Shown: one piece after another, positions 43,157 to 54,359 of the stretch
Numbering within the stretch: position 1 is the first letter of the stretch
Layout of the letters: each line of letters starts with the position of its first letter
DNA from: Gautieria morchelliformis
Taxonomy: Eukaryota; Basidiomycota; Agaricomycetes; Gomphales; Gomphaceae
Direction of reading: 5' to 3'
Assembly: GCA_015179125.1 (NCBI GenBank)
Contig: WHVA01000267.1
Span: 85,811-149,810, forward strand
DNA length: 64,000 nucleotides
Notes under the pieces: model-generated
What the model saw: the letters and a program-made list of their open reading frames with translations, nothing else
What the model was told of the DNA's origin: nothing
Database searches by the model: none
Program-made: the position numbers and the translations under genes

Positions 43157-44687
43157 ATGGCGCCATCGTATCCCAGCGGCTCCTCAGGGCATCCAGAGCC
43201 GCTGGCGAGGCCCCAGTCGATTCCGACGCCACTGACTATGTCACGGCCATCTAACGCCGGTGCTCCCTCTATCACCACTCCCGGGAGTATGGCCCTGGCA
43301 AACTCCAACCAGGGTTCAGCGACCACGACACCGCCTCATAGGGCTTCCCATAGGAGGCCGGCACCACCGCCACCCACCACACAATGCCCAAGGAGGCTGA
43401 CCCCAAGCCAAGCCGTCGATCAGATCAACGGGGTCATATCCGCAAGAAACCGCATCAGAGCCGGACACCACGCGGGCAATGAGCCACAACGAGCTGGGTG
43501 TGTCTGACGATGAGGACATCCTGACTGATGCAGACCTCGCAGCTATGTACCCACAGCACCATATCCCCAACAACGCCCCACCAGCAACCCCAAATCTGAA
43601 CGTCCCCATAACCTCGATCCCTGACAACCCCACCCAACCTCCAAGCACCACCCAACCCCCAACCCTCAACCAACTCCCAACACCACTGCAACTCCCCTCG
43701 ACAGCGACAGCCATTGCACCCAACCCCAACCCCATGACAATGTACGCCTTCTGCGATGCAGATGCAGACGCCAATACGCAACAACCCAACCATCACACGA
43801 TACCCGCGCAACTCATAGCCATGGTCAAAGCACACGCATATATTCCACTATCCTTCTTCTTAAGCGAGAGCATGGACCGTATAAGACTGGAGCTGGATCT
43901 CAAAACCACTAAGTCTATGACGAAGTCGATCCGTTTAATCGACACATCTAACTTCATTGACGAGCGCCAGCTATATTTCACACTGTTTAGCGAAGCATAT
44001 CACAACTTCATCAGGTGCCTAGAACTTTGTATGGCTCCAGGCTCCAAATTGCCACTCGCATGGTCCGACCACTTCAACCGGTGCAGTACCGACCCATGCA
44101 TGAATCCGCATTAAAACATTCCTGTACATGGATATCAAAATGCGCCAACAACTCTTCGATACCCCGTTCTCTCCGGATACACGCAGCATCGCTCAGATGC
44201 ATTGCTGATCGCAGACAGGGAAGTAAACGAAGAGAGGCTTGCGGACATGATCAAGTCCTCTGTACACACCGAGCTCGCAGGACACCCTCGCATCATGCCC
44301 ACCAGGAACAACTACCGCTACCAGCCCTACAGCACCCCAGGCCCCAGCGACCAGGGCAACCCGCGCCACAGCGGCAACCACCCCCCTGCGCCCTTTCGAT
44401 CAAAGGCAGAGCACAACACAAGGCCTAAGCTCTGCCTCAAATGTGGCCTCAGCGATGCGCACATCTTGATTCAATGCATTTCCACCTCACTCCACGGTCA
44501 CGCCGACCGCAAAACCAATGTCACAGCCAAGGACAAGAAGCTCTTCTACAACACGGACTCAGCAGCCATCTGCTTCAAATACAACCTCACGGGAGCATGC
44601 ACCGCCACCACCGAGGGACACCCACCTCACCGCTGTACCCTTTGCCTTGCAGGATCACACGGCGCGATCCGCTGCCCTAGAATCTGA
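43157..44687 (+). pseudogene. Gag-like gene of DIRS element 1
   Basis: ATG at 43157 begins a Pro/Ser-rich frame. It passes to a second frame at about 43479-44114 (MSHNELGVSDDEDILTDADL; SFFLSESMDRIRLELDLK; WSDHFNRCSTDP), then to 44202-44687 after two frame changes (near 44110 and 44205). The last part has two Cys/His clusters, CLKCGLSDAHILIQC and CFKYNLTGACT...HRCTLC...HGAIRC, typical of Gag proteins of fungal DIRS-like elements, where they bind RNA. The frame changes make it non-functional as a single protein. Confidence 0.6.
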
Positions 44688-46564
44688 ACAATTCAAAATC
44701 ATCACACCATACATAGCTTCTACGTTCCAACAATATCTTGATCGCTTCGACCTCTCCAATACGTATCCTAATGTTGTTCTTGATCTCATGCAAGGGTCCC
44801 CAATTGGCACCCCACCTCCCCTCACCAGCACCTTCATCCCACCTAACATGAAGTCCGCTCTCGACCAGCCTGACATAATCGACGACCATCTACAGGAAGA
44901 AATCGCCACCGGCCGCATGTCAGGTCCCTTCACCATCAATGAGGCCCACACGATATTCGACGGCCACTTCCACACATCCCCACTAGGCCTGGTCAAGAAA
45001 GAACCCGGATCCAACAAATGGTGTCTCATCAGAAATGCATCAAAACCAGACGAGCACGGCGTTTCTGTCAACGACATGCTCGACTCTGATGATTTCCCAA
45101 CCCACTGGGGCTCAGCCTGGCTCGTTGCACAATATGTGAGTTTCACTCCCGCCATTCCACACTACATCCACACCACATACATCTGCGCACGAACAGCCGC
45201 TACATCAACCACACCCCACCTTATCCCATCCACACCAACATACGCGCATAGTCGCACATCCCTGCACACGCTGGGCCCATCCACATCCAATCAACAACCA
45301 GCTAGACCACTCAGTCAGACATCAACTGACGCACATCTCTCCACAGCTCACAACAGCGCCCCTGGGCACGCAGGCTGCATGCCTAAATCTACAGAAAGCT
45401 TACCGCACATGCCCCATGCTCCCTGCGCACAAACATTACATCGCCGTCTCATAGCATGACATGATCTACATCGACCACGTCCTGCCTTTTGGGCTGGCCA
45501 CAGCGGGCGGCATCCAGGGCACCATCGCAGATGCCATCGTCGACATCCTAGCCGGTTTCGGCTTCAAGAATATCTTCCATTGGGTTGACAACTTCTTGTG
45601 CATCCGCAAGCCCTCTGACATTAACACCCACCCAGAGAATGCATCACTGCTCACCAGCGCCGCTGATGTGTTCACATACGCCATCAACCTAGTCACAATC
45701 ACAACGGCAACAGACCCGCTGGGCGTACCTTGGCACCCGGTGGGAACCAAGGGCCACGACTTCGCATTCATAGCCGAGTACGTGGGCTTCACGTGGGACT
45801 TCGCCACCCGCACAGTTGCAGTACCCGAACACAAACGAGTCAAGTACTTGGGCCGGGTACTTTCATACGCATCGTCACACAGGGAACAGCTACAGCCCAC
45901 GATGAAATTGCTGGGAACACTACAACACATCACCTTCGTGCACACCTTGGGCCGATCATTCTTACCGGCACTTTCCCAATCAATTCCCAAATTCCTGGGT
46001 AACCGATACATCTGGCGCTTCATCGATAGACGAACCCAGGGTGATCTGGAATGGTGGAAAGACGCCCTTCGCCGCACAGACCTGTCACGCTCACTCGTCC
46101 CATGCACCACTATGGACCCCGATGTGTGGGTGGATGTGTCGACATCGTGGGGCATAGGCCTGGCGGTGGGAGACAGATGGGCTGCATGGAGCCTCAACCC
46201 CGAGTGGAACCGGGACGGGTGCAACATCGGCTGGGCTGAACCGATTGCCGTCGAGGTCGCCGCCCTGTGGATGCACTCCCAAGGGATCACAGACTCACAC
46301 ATACACGTCAACAGCAATAACACCGGGGTCATCCATGCCCTGGCCAGAGGCCGCTCCCGCAACCCACAATGCAACAGTGCTATACGACACATCACGCTCC
46401 TCCTCGCCCCCATCAACGTCACCATCGACTCCAAATACGTGCCCTCGGCGGAGAACAGGGTGGATATCGTCTCTCGCGGTGAGATGGGCCCACCCGAAAG
46501 ACGTCTCCACATACCATTTTTTGCTCTACCTGGGGAGCTCACCAACCTCCTCACCCATGATTAG
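44650..46564 (+). pseudogene. Reverse transcriptase-RNase H of DIRS element 1, active sites mutated
   Basis: Exon-like part 1 (to 45135) has SPLGLVKKEPGSNKWCLIRN. A GT-AG intron candidate at 45136-45346 joins it in frame to LTTAPLGTQAACLNLQKAYR, then IYIDHVLPFGLATAGGIQG, HWVDNFLCIR, and RNase H (VWVDVSTSWGIGLAVGDRW; NNTGVIHALARGRSRN). A TAG at 45452-45454 breaks the frame. The three catalytic positions that are normally Asp are Asn: 45386-45388 (CLNL), 45590-45592 (VDN) and 46316-46318 (SNN). Nearest family knowledge: DIRS RT, related to Ty3/gypsy RT. Dead on several counts. Confidence 0.75.
45136..45346 (+). other. Candidate spliceosomal intron inside RT
   Basis: GTGAGT...ACTGAC...CCACAG, 211 bp. 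Its length is not a multiple of three, and its removal restores one RT frame across WLVAQY and LTTAPL. Longer than the usual 50-60 bp of this genome. Confidence 0.55.
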
Positions 46565-46599
46565 GAGGAGGGAGATCCAGGCTAAGCGTTGTGCTAGCC

Positions 46600-47806
46600 C
46601 GTTGGGTACAGGTGGGGCAACGACCAACAATGCACCCTTACCACAACCTATACGCCAACGAAAACCATGAGCATCGCGTGACCCTAAGAACTTTCTCGCA
46701 CCTTCCCAGTTACGCCCTCTTGTCCTGGCTGCTGACCGTGCCACATCTTGGCAGACTCCGTACTCTATCAATCGAGCTTTATCTTCTCACTCATCCTTTC
46801 CCTCTGAGCACATAGCGCGCATGCGAAAAATTTGTTCCCAGGGTCTGGTCAGAGGCACTCGCCAAGGCTGGGGAGCCGGCCTCTTAAGATTCAACCAATA
46901 CTGCAACTCCATTGCCTTGCCCAAGTCTGACCAAATGCCGGCATCAGAAATGCTCCTTTCACTCTTTGTGACAAACTGCGGAGCCGGCTCCGTAAGTGAA
47001 TCTTGCATCTCTATGTGGCTCGCCGGCATACACCGTGGCATGGGGGTGGCCTGCTATCCCTAGCGAAGAGGGGAGCCACTAATGCCGCAGCAGCCTCTTC
47101 AACGCACAAAACCTGCAATCCCATTACCATAGCCCATCTGAACTTCCTGCGCGACAACCTGACATTAACGAATTCCTTTGACGCAGCGGTTTTCGCCGTG
47201 GCCTCCATCTCTTTCTGGGCATGCTGCCACTTGGCTGAGCTTACCATCCCATCGCGTACTTCCTTCGACCCTGACGTCCATGTTTCACGCTCCACAATGA
47301 TCACACACGGCATTGCCAAACAGGGCCGAAAATTTACCACTATTCACATTCCCTATTCTAAGACCAAGAGAGCACTAGGCGACGACCTCCAACTCATAGA
47401 CATCAATGAACGCTCCAGCCCCATACTCGCCTTCCAACACCACCTCACCTGCAGCTCCCGCGTTCCCTCCCACACCCCACTCTTTGCCTTTGAGACCTCA
47501 GACGGCGCCTGGGCACCGATGACCAGGGATTGGTTTTTGGAATGCTGCCGGGAGGTGTGGTCCACCAGCAATCTCCCACCGGTCCTGGGTCACGGCTTCA
47601 GGATCGGTGGGACATCCCACCTACTGCTCATGGGGATTGACCCATGGACTGTCATGGTCATAGGCAGATGGTCTTCCACGGCATTCCTGCTATACTGGAG
47701 ACAGATCAAGGAAATCCTACCTAATTTCATTAGCGAATCCTTTGACTCCGTAACTTCCCTTACATCGCGCATGTCTCAGCTTCGGCAGAACCTTCACCTA
47801 GCCTAA
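46600..47806 (+). pseudogene. Tyrosine recombinase of DIRS element 1
   Basis: The N-terminal, SAM-like part is in one frame (46821-47063) and the catalytic part in another (47003-47806), with a frameshift near 47010-47060. The catalytic part has HGFRIGG (His 47590, Arg 47599), IGRW and the nucleophile Tyr at 47693-47695 (LLYWR). The first catalytic Arg, expected in the box R-x-x-E-L, is His here (HLAEL, CAC at 47228-47230). Such recombinases integrate the circular DNA copy by strand exchange, so no target duplication is made. Non-functional as read. Confidence 0.75.
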
Positions 47807-47860
47807 TACAGCTTATTACTCCATTCTCAACACCATTCTAGATACTTCACATTATGGGGT

Positions 47861-47887
47861 CGTGAGTACTACCAGGCATACTCACGG
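47861..47887. other. Hairpin after the recombinase gene
   Basis: GTGAGTA and TACTCAC pair around a 10-base loop about 55 bp after the stop of the recombinase frame. It may mark the end of the transcript or belong to the internal repeat of the DIRS element. Confidence 0.4.
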
Positions 47888-48183
47888 TCCGCTGCTTTGC
47901 ATCGGATTAAAGGGTGGTAGTATGGCCTGCCACATCCTCGCGCTCGAGGCTTGCTGGCCTCAGGCACATTCCGGCACAGTCACATCATGGTATGGATGTG
48001 CTGTGGGTTGCATGCCCTCAGGGGCCTGCAACCCGGAGTTGCCGCCTCTCCGGCAGACTTCTGCAGGTTCGGTCTTTGGCTGACAAATCCCCTCCCCCCA
48101 AACCTCAGCGAAAACGATAACCTCACGGTTGGTTACTCATTTGTCGCCTCCTCACCCTCTTACGGACTATCTTCCATTAATTA

Positions 48184-48925
48184 GCTGCATAGTTTCATCA
48201 CATTTTCAACATTGAAGTTAGAGAAGATAATGAGCACGAATCTGGCTCGTGAGATATCATCCATGGAGCTCATTCGAAGTAGTCGTGCTCAGCTTCTTGT
48301 CCTGGGCCCTGGTAGTTGACGGTAGTGGCCGAAGTCATAGAGGATATACTAGGGCAGAACATGGTCCCGAATATGACATGACATGAGAGAGTTGAACTAG
48401 TAGAAAGGATGATGAATGAATGTGCACTCGACTATGAGCATGGTGGTCACAGCGAAAGGAGCTGATTGTATAATCAGACACCCGGCCGTTAGAGCTCGTA
48501 GTCGTCATAGGCTATCAAATATTTCACGGATACTTATCCCTCCAGGGCTGACAGATCCAAAAATCATGAGGGACACCCGGTAATGGCTCGTGCACAAAAA
48601 ATATCAGAACCAATGATATACAGCCCAAATAGATAGAAAATGTAGATACTGTACAGTATCCGACATTCGAAACAGAATTTCCCTTCTCCTGCCAGCTTGG
48701 TGCACCTGCCGACTCGTTAGAACAGGGTTTGGGAGAGATTGTAACGATTCAGGTGCCCACCATTTGTAATATTACTACATAAAGGTCACCTCACAAGATC
48801 CACTGGCTCCGCACAAGCGAGCCATCGGACTGCAAGACAAACTCATACTGGTGGACCAGTTTCCCATGGGCATGGCGTCCCGCACCTCCGCCTCTCGCCC
48901 GTCTCTGCTTGCCATGGTCCCTCGT
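48184..48925. repeat. Block Z and flank, right copy, second part
   Basis: Inverted match to 25720-25372 and then 24350-23935, without the 1,021-bp insertion. It includes the degenerate end of the ORF seen at 23511-24050. Confidence 0.75.
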
Positions 48926-49408
48926 AAGATAGAAGTCGATTAAATGCGGCACCTTTACATAAGCTCAGGACCATCCAACGGTGAGCTCAATAACTCTCAA
49001 AGGCAGAAACCTTTTGCCAAAATGCTTCCTACATTCTCTTTGGGTTATGCATAGCTACAACTTCTAGCAGAGACTTGGGAAGTATCTACATTACTGGAGG
49101 AGAAATATGATGTTCAAAGTGTGACACAACAAAAATTCCAAATTATTTTTTTTATGTCCTAGAGTGATTCCACGCAATTGATTCGGACAAACACCTTTGT
49201 CCGGGTTCTCTGGATGAGGCACGTGATATCTCAGTGTATTGTCCACAATTCTGCTCGCATTGTCCACAAGTCTGTCTGTCTGTATATATAGAGCTCATGT
49301 TCCCCTTCCTCCCCTCATGTCTCGTCTCCCTCACATATCGCGCTCGATAGTCATTAAGACTTCAAGTCGCTCTCTTTTATTTTGCAGCTCTTCCTTAAGC
49401 TGCATATG

Positions 49409-50614
49409 TCAATGTTTGGTCGCAGTCAGGTTGCCGTCCCTCGCCCTTTGACCACTCGCAGCTCTAAACGCACAACCACTGCCACCCCGGCCTCGCCCCT
49501 TCCCATGTCTCCAAACACTGAAGCCGACACTAGCCCCTCTGCTCCATCTGCTGAGACCGGTACTACAGCCCAGCTTCCCAATGAAGCGAGCCCTGCGCTG
49601 AAATTCCTCGCCGAAGCTTTGGGTGCGCTTCTGCAAGGACAGAGTTTGCAGCAAGCTGCCATAGCATCCCAGCAGACTGACCTTCGTGAACAGCTGCGCC
49701 TTCAACACAAAGACACTCAATGCCTGCTTGCACAGATTGGTGGTGCCACCACCTCTTGCTCTTCCAGTCAAGCTGCTCTTCCCCCTCCGACCTCGCTCAC
49801 TGCCCCACCCCCTCAGCATGCTTCTGCGCAGCCGCCACCCTCCCTCCATGTGCCCGCTCAACCTCTGCCTCCCCCTGTGCCACTGCAGCAACAGCCACAA
49901 GCTCAGTTGTCGGCTTTCATGCCCACTTCAACGGGGAATACTGGTGCTGGTACGTCATCTTTACAATTCTTTTTCCCAGACATCTAGGAGGCTGTTCTTC
50001 TGGCAATTGGACGCCATACCTTTCGGCCGGGACTTCTCTTCAAACTGGACACTCGGATCAGGGAGAAGTCAGTGGCCACTACGCTCGACTTCGAGAACGG
50101 CACGCTAGTCCAGCGCAATAAAGATCCCTCACCAAAGGACTACTCATCCTGGGCCTCCTTATTCTATCCTCTTCTCTGCTATTTCAGCATTCTCCAAATG
50201 CAGGTCTTATCTGCCGGCAATTCTTTTGCGGGTAAACAGTTTGTCTTTGGATGCAATGAGTACCTCCAATCCCTGTACACCATGTACTTAGAGTATGAAT
50301 GGACGGCGGTCCTTAACTATCATTTCGCGGTGCATGCAAGACGTCTCACCGAAATGACCCACGGGGACTACTCTCAATGGGGTGAGATCGACGGCACACT
50401 TCGTAATTGCTACCTCATCGGACATCCCCGCACGCGTGGCGTCAAAGATAAGTTGAACTCTGTCAAGTCTAGCGTCGACATCTCCAAACAGACCTGCAAC
50501 GACTTCAACTATCGCCAATGTACACGAACCAAGTGTAGTCGCATCCACAAGTGCAAAACTTGTGACAGCAGCGATCATGGACAGTCCTCTTGTCCATTGA
50601 AGAAGGCCATCTAG
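49409..50614 (+). pseudogene. Gag-like ORF of DIRS element 2, with a premature stop
   Basis: The frame opens at ATG 49409 (MSMFGRSQVAVPRPL), is Ser/Thr/Pro-rich, has a Gln-rich helical stretch (QQAAIASQQTDLREQLRLQH), and meets TAG at 49985-49987. The same frame continues past it (YSSWASLFYPLLCYFSILQM; YLEYEWTAVLNYHF) to a Cys/His motif C-x7-C-x4-C-x4-HKCKTC-x4-DHGQSSC (50490-50600) and TAG at 50612-50614. That motif is Gag-like. Either a C-to-T nonsense change or a short intron explains the first TAG. Confidence 0.6.
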
Positions 50615-51940
50615 GAACAGGGCTTGGCGAGAGGTATACCCCTCTTGCCCCTCCTCTCGCCTAAGCCTTTGGGGCAACATCTAGTATCTAAACCCCATCT
50701 TGGTCCCCACGATTCCACTTCCTCTGCTCCTGCTCGCAAGCCCCCTTCTTGTATGCACACATCCCTTCCCCACGCCCACCTTTTTCCTCCCGGCCCTGCC
50801 CCACCAGTGCACCCCAACACCGATCCCCACTGTAATATGGCATCAGCATCTGCCGTTTTGCCCCCACCAATCCAATCGGCTCTATCGTGAGATGCTTGGG
50901 AGTATTATCTGCGAGACTACCCAGATCCCACCTTTGTACAGTCTTTATTACACATAATAGATCATGGTGCCCTACTTGGCTTTGCTGGTCCAGAACACTC
51001 ACAATCTTGCACCAATCTCAAATCGGCATTCGATGCCCCATTAGCAGTATCATCGGCGATCCAGAAACTCCTGGAGAACTCTCATGCACATGGACCATTC
51101 GAGTCCCCCCCACTCATGGATTTCCAGTCCTCCCCACTTGGCACAGTCACTTGCAAGCGTAACCCTAAACATAGGATTAATCATCTTTCCTGGTGCTGAG
51201 GTGATTCGGTGAACGATGGCATCCCTGACTCGGAGAGTCACATCAAGTATGAAACATTTGAACGGGCGGTCCGGCTCGTTCGCTCGTTCGGGCATGGGAC
51301 ACTTCTTGCAAAACTGGATCTGAAAGAAGCCTTTCACCATATCCCCATTGCCCCATCCCAATGGCATTTATTAGGCTTTCATTGGGCATCAAAGTACTAC
51401 TACCCTATTGTTTTGACCTTTGGCATCAAATCTGCCCCATATATTTTCAACCTCTTTGCCGAGGCGCTTCACTGGATAATCCGTCGTCACCTTCCTGGTG
51501 ACTTATGTCATTACCTTGATGATTTTCTGCCAGTCTTCCGACCCCAGACCCCGGTTCCTACTGCTAATGCTGCTATTGACTGGTGCATGGGCCTCGGCAT
51601 CCAGCTTGGTCTGTGCTTCCAAGATAAGAAGACCATCCATCCCTGCACAAACCTTGAGTATCTAGGTCTCGAACTTGATTCTTCAGCCATGGAAGCGCGA
51701 CTTCCTGCTGACAAACTAGCTTACCTCCTTGAGTTTCTGAATTCCACACTGACCGCCAGTTCCATCTCACTGCAGGGACTGCAAGAGCTGATTGGCTTCC
51801 TCCATTTTGCCTCTCAAGTTATCCCTCATTCTCGAGCTTTTATTCGTCGGCTCATAGATTTCTCAACAACATTCACATCTCCGTTCTCTCACCGCCGCAT
51901 CCCAGCCTATGCTTATGCAGATGTCAAATGGTGGCACTCA
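50615..51940 (+). pseudogene. Reverse transcriptase of DIRS element 2
   Basis: It lies in the same frame as Gag. TGA at 50888-50890 and TGA at 51197-51199 interrupt it, both at places where CGA (Arg) would fit. The core is well kept: LAKLDLKEAFHHIPI, FGIKSAPYIFNLFAEALHW and HYLDDFLPVF, so both catalytic Asp regions are present. About 51925-51945 the frame shifts to that of RNase H and recombinase, by a one-base indel or a programmed shift. Confidence 0.7.
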
Positions 51941-53466
51941 TTTGGAATGGTATCCACATCATTGTGCCCACTCACTCTACGCTCCATGTTTACACAGATG
52001 CCAGTGGTAAGAAAGGCCTGGGCAGCATATTTGGTCGCCAATGGTTCTCGTCACGGGTTCCGTGTCAGTTCCATGACCGTGATATCCAGTTTAAAGAAAT
52101 CTATGCAGTCCTACAGGCAATCTTGCGTTGGGGGCACCTTTGGCAACACCACCATGTGATCTTCCATATCAATAACTCTGCCATTGTGAGCAGCCTCACC
52201 AAAGAAACAAACCGTTCAAGGTTTACAATGTCGGTTGTGCGCTTAATTGTCATGTTGGCAGCCTCCCTCGATTTTTCTTTTTCTTCCTCTTGGCTTTCCT
52301 CTGAGTCAAACTCACTTGCTGACGCTGCTTCTCGTTTTTCAATATGCCCATTTATTCCTACTCGCACCATACTTGCCCCACCAGAGCTGCTCGACCAACC
52401 CCCAAATCATTGGTTTCAAATCCATGCTCACATCTCCCCGCAAGTTGCATTCTTCCTGTGGCACGGCCTCGCATCCAGCACACGCAAGACCTACAGCACC
52501 GGCCAAAAGTCCTTCCTCGACTTCATCACCCTCCACCCTCATCTCCTCAACAGCAACGGCTCATACCTCCCCGCTAGTAAAATGGCCATCCTCGAATGGG
52601 TCGCCCACCTCGGTTATTCGCGGCGTCTCCTTGCATCCACCATCAAGGCCTACCTCGGACATGTCAAAGCACTCCATGTCGACGCCGATGTCCCCTTTGA
52701 GGCTATCGAGTCACCCCTCACCCAACGGGCCATACGGGGCATCAAGCGATACTTTGGGGATCGCGCTAGGAAGCCAACCGTCCCTATCACCCTCAGCGTT
52801 CTCCGACGACTCGTTGCTATTTCAGACCCATCCACTTCCCTGGAGGCCGCAAATGTTGACGCTGCCATCAGACTCGCATTTGCAGGCTTCATGCGTTCCG
52901 GGGAATTCACAGTCAAAGGGAATAAGTTCAAAGCCTTTGACCCCTCTGCCCATCTTACCAGAGGCTCCATTACCTTCTACCCCACCATTTCCAACCCTGC
53001 CTCCATTAGTGTCACATTCCCTGCCTCGAAAACTGACCCCTTTCAGAAAGGTGTCACCATTTACATCGCTGCCGTTGACTCTCCCACCTGCGCAGTCAAG
53101 GCGCTTCAATCTCTCTTTGCCGCAGACCCGAGGCTGCCTGACTCCCCTCTCTTCTGCAACACTGATGGCACCCCACTCCAATATGAGGCCTTAAGGCTCC
53201 GTACACTCCTGACATCCGCAGGTTTCGACCCCACGATGTTTTCAGGTCACTCTTTCCGTCGTGGCGCCGCCTCATTGGCAGCTCAGGCTGGTTTCACAGA
53301 GTATGAGATTCAGCAACTTGGACGATGGCGCAGCGATGCCTACAAGCTATACATCAACGCATCCCGTTCCAGGCTGCTTAACCTATCTGCGCGTCTTCAT
53401 TGGGCCGTCCCCGATACTCCGCATTTCGAGCCTCCGTCTCTCCTCATCGCTCCTTGCATGGCTTGA
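51928..53466 (+). CDS. RNase H-tyrosine recombinase ORF of DIRS element 2
   Basis: A 512-codon open frame. RNase H motifs come first: YTDASGKKGLGSIFG, KEIYAVLQAILRW, INNSAIVSSL (the usual Asp is Asn) and SLADAASRF. A SAM-like domain follows (SSTRKTYSTGQKSFLDF) and then the recombinase catalytic domain: Arg in FMRSGEF (about residue 322), HSFRRG (His about 441, Arg about 444), LGRWRSDAYKLYI with the Tyr (about 474). All catalytic residues of the recombinase are present, so this domain may still fold and act on DNA. The start codon shown is nominal; the natural product is probably fused to RT. Confidence 0.8.
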   Translation: MVALIWNGIHIIVPTHSTLHVYTDASGKKGLGSIFGRQWFSSRVPCQFHDRDIQFKEIYAVLQAILRWGHLWQHHHVIFHINNSAIVSSLTKETNRSRFTMSVVRLIVMLAASLDFSFSSSWLSSESNSLADAASRFSICPFIPTRTILAPPELLDQPPNHWFQIHAHISPQVAFFLWHGLASSTRKTYSTGQKSFLDFITLHPHLLNSNGSYLPASKMAILEWVAHLGYSRRLLASTIKAYLGHVKALHVDADVPFEAIESPLTQRAIRGIKRYFGDRARKPTVPITLSVLRRLVAISDPSTSLEAANVDAAIRLAFAGFMRSGEFTVKGNKFKAFDPSAHLTRGSITFYPTISNPASISVTFPASKTDPFQKGVTIYIAAVDSPTCAVKALQSLFAADPRLPDSPLFCNTDGTPLQYEALRLRTLLTSAGFDPTMFSGHSFRRGAASLAAQAGFTEYEIQQLGRWRSDAYKLYINASRSRLLNLSARLHWAVPDTPHFEPPSLLIAPCMA

Positions 53467-53792
53467 GCACAGCCCAGTTTCACCCTGGCCGCGCAAGAGA
53501 GCGGTGGTGACGCAATAGACCTCTTGCTAGCCCATCACGCACGAGAGACAGAGATTCGATATTTGGACCGCAGAATTTGGCGGTCACATGATGGATCACG
53601 TGATACATTTGTCAGCTTCAGAGGTCGAAGAAAGCGCGTCAAAGGTCACCAAAGACTGCAGTCATGGTTGCAGAGGAATCAGAGGATTCAGATGATGAGT
53701 ACATACTTTACATTAAGGAGCACACTTCACTTGCAGCTGAATGAGGTGATGCTGCTTCTGGACAGCTTTCAGTGCTTAGAGATTAGTGTTCT
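53467..53792. other. 3' flank of DIRS element 2, nothing firm
   Basis: Contains a short frame MVAEESEDSDDEY at about 53664 that stops after 25 codons, and a CACGTGAT motif. It may be the 3' end of the DIRS element. Confidence 0.3.
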
Positions 53793-53941
53793 CCGGGCTT
53801 GGGCTCAGGCCCGGGCTGAGCCCGAGCCCAGCCCTAAAAAGCCCGAGCCCGGCCCGGCCCAGGCCTCCAAAAGCCCTAGGAGGAGGGCCGGGCTTCATTT
53901 TCAGAAGCCCTGAGCCCGGCTTAAGCCCGGGCTTTTGGGCG
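53793..53941. repeat. GC-rich imperfect palindrome, left
   Basis: Dense GCCCGAGCCC/GGGCTCGGGC repeats. A related 131-bp unit lies at 54833-54963; both end GCCCGGGCTTTTGGGC. They bracket the TUP1 pseudogene. Confidence 0.65.
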
Positions 53942-54359
53942 CCATTGTGGATCGTCATTTGCGAAGTCCAAAAGAGTGAACTGCAGTTACAAAAAAACTT
54001 TTGAATTAGCTGAAAAATTTCTCAACTGTTTTTTCATCCCTCCACCTATCCTCACACTCTAAATCCCAATGCCTCACGTGGTCATCGACAGCTCTGAATA
54101 TGAAATCAAAGCGCTCGACCCCATATCTTGATCAATGATTGACTCTGGGTGCTGCAAGTAGCATCACAGAGATTCAAATATTGAAGCTTGAACGCCGGTT
54201 CACCGATTCTGTGTTTCTGGCGGCCGCGCAGGCATGCTGCTGCAATACTTGCGTGTCCTGCAGGCCTGGGGCTTTAACTTTTCAGGCCACAGGGACGCGC
54301 CGGATGCAGAGGAGGTGCGTGCATTGGACGTTTAGTATAATTATGGCGGCTTGCCTGAG

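Larger units (their letters stand above)
42984..48187 (+). mobile_element. DIRS-like tyrosine-recombinase retrotransposon, element 1
   Basis: The insert splits block Z between CGCTG and CATAG, as shown by 25705-25730. Only GCTG is shared at both ends and no target duplication of 5 bp is seen, as expected for recombinase-based insertion. Near the ends an imperfect inverted repeat (GCTAATTAAGGAAGATTAGT near 43034; complement near 48165-48185) is visible. Order: Gag, RT-RNase H, tyrosine recombinase. A TATAAATA lies at 43071. Confidence 0.8.
48926..53790 (+). mobile_element. DIRS-like tyrosine-recombinase retrotransposon, element 2
   Basis: A second, clearly different DIRS-like element with Gag, RT, RNase H and recombinase in order. 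Left edge: block Z similarity stops near 48925. Right edge is unresolved and may be near 53790. A TATATATAGAG lies at 49282 and an 8-bp stem hairpin (CGGACAAA/TTTGTCCG) at 49184-49203. Terminal repeats were not identified. Confidence 0.65.

Noticed and set aside
45466-46554. 362-codon antisense ORF
   Set aside because: It mirrors the RT-RNase H frame of DIRS element 1; the sense frame has the motifs and the antisense has none.
52247-53194. 315-codon ORF in another frame
   Set aside because: Shadow of the RNase H-recombinase ORF; Ser/Pro-rich composition is typical of a shifted frame.
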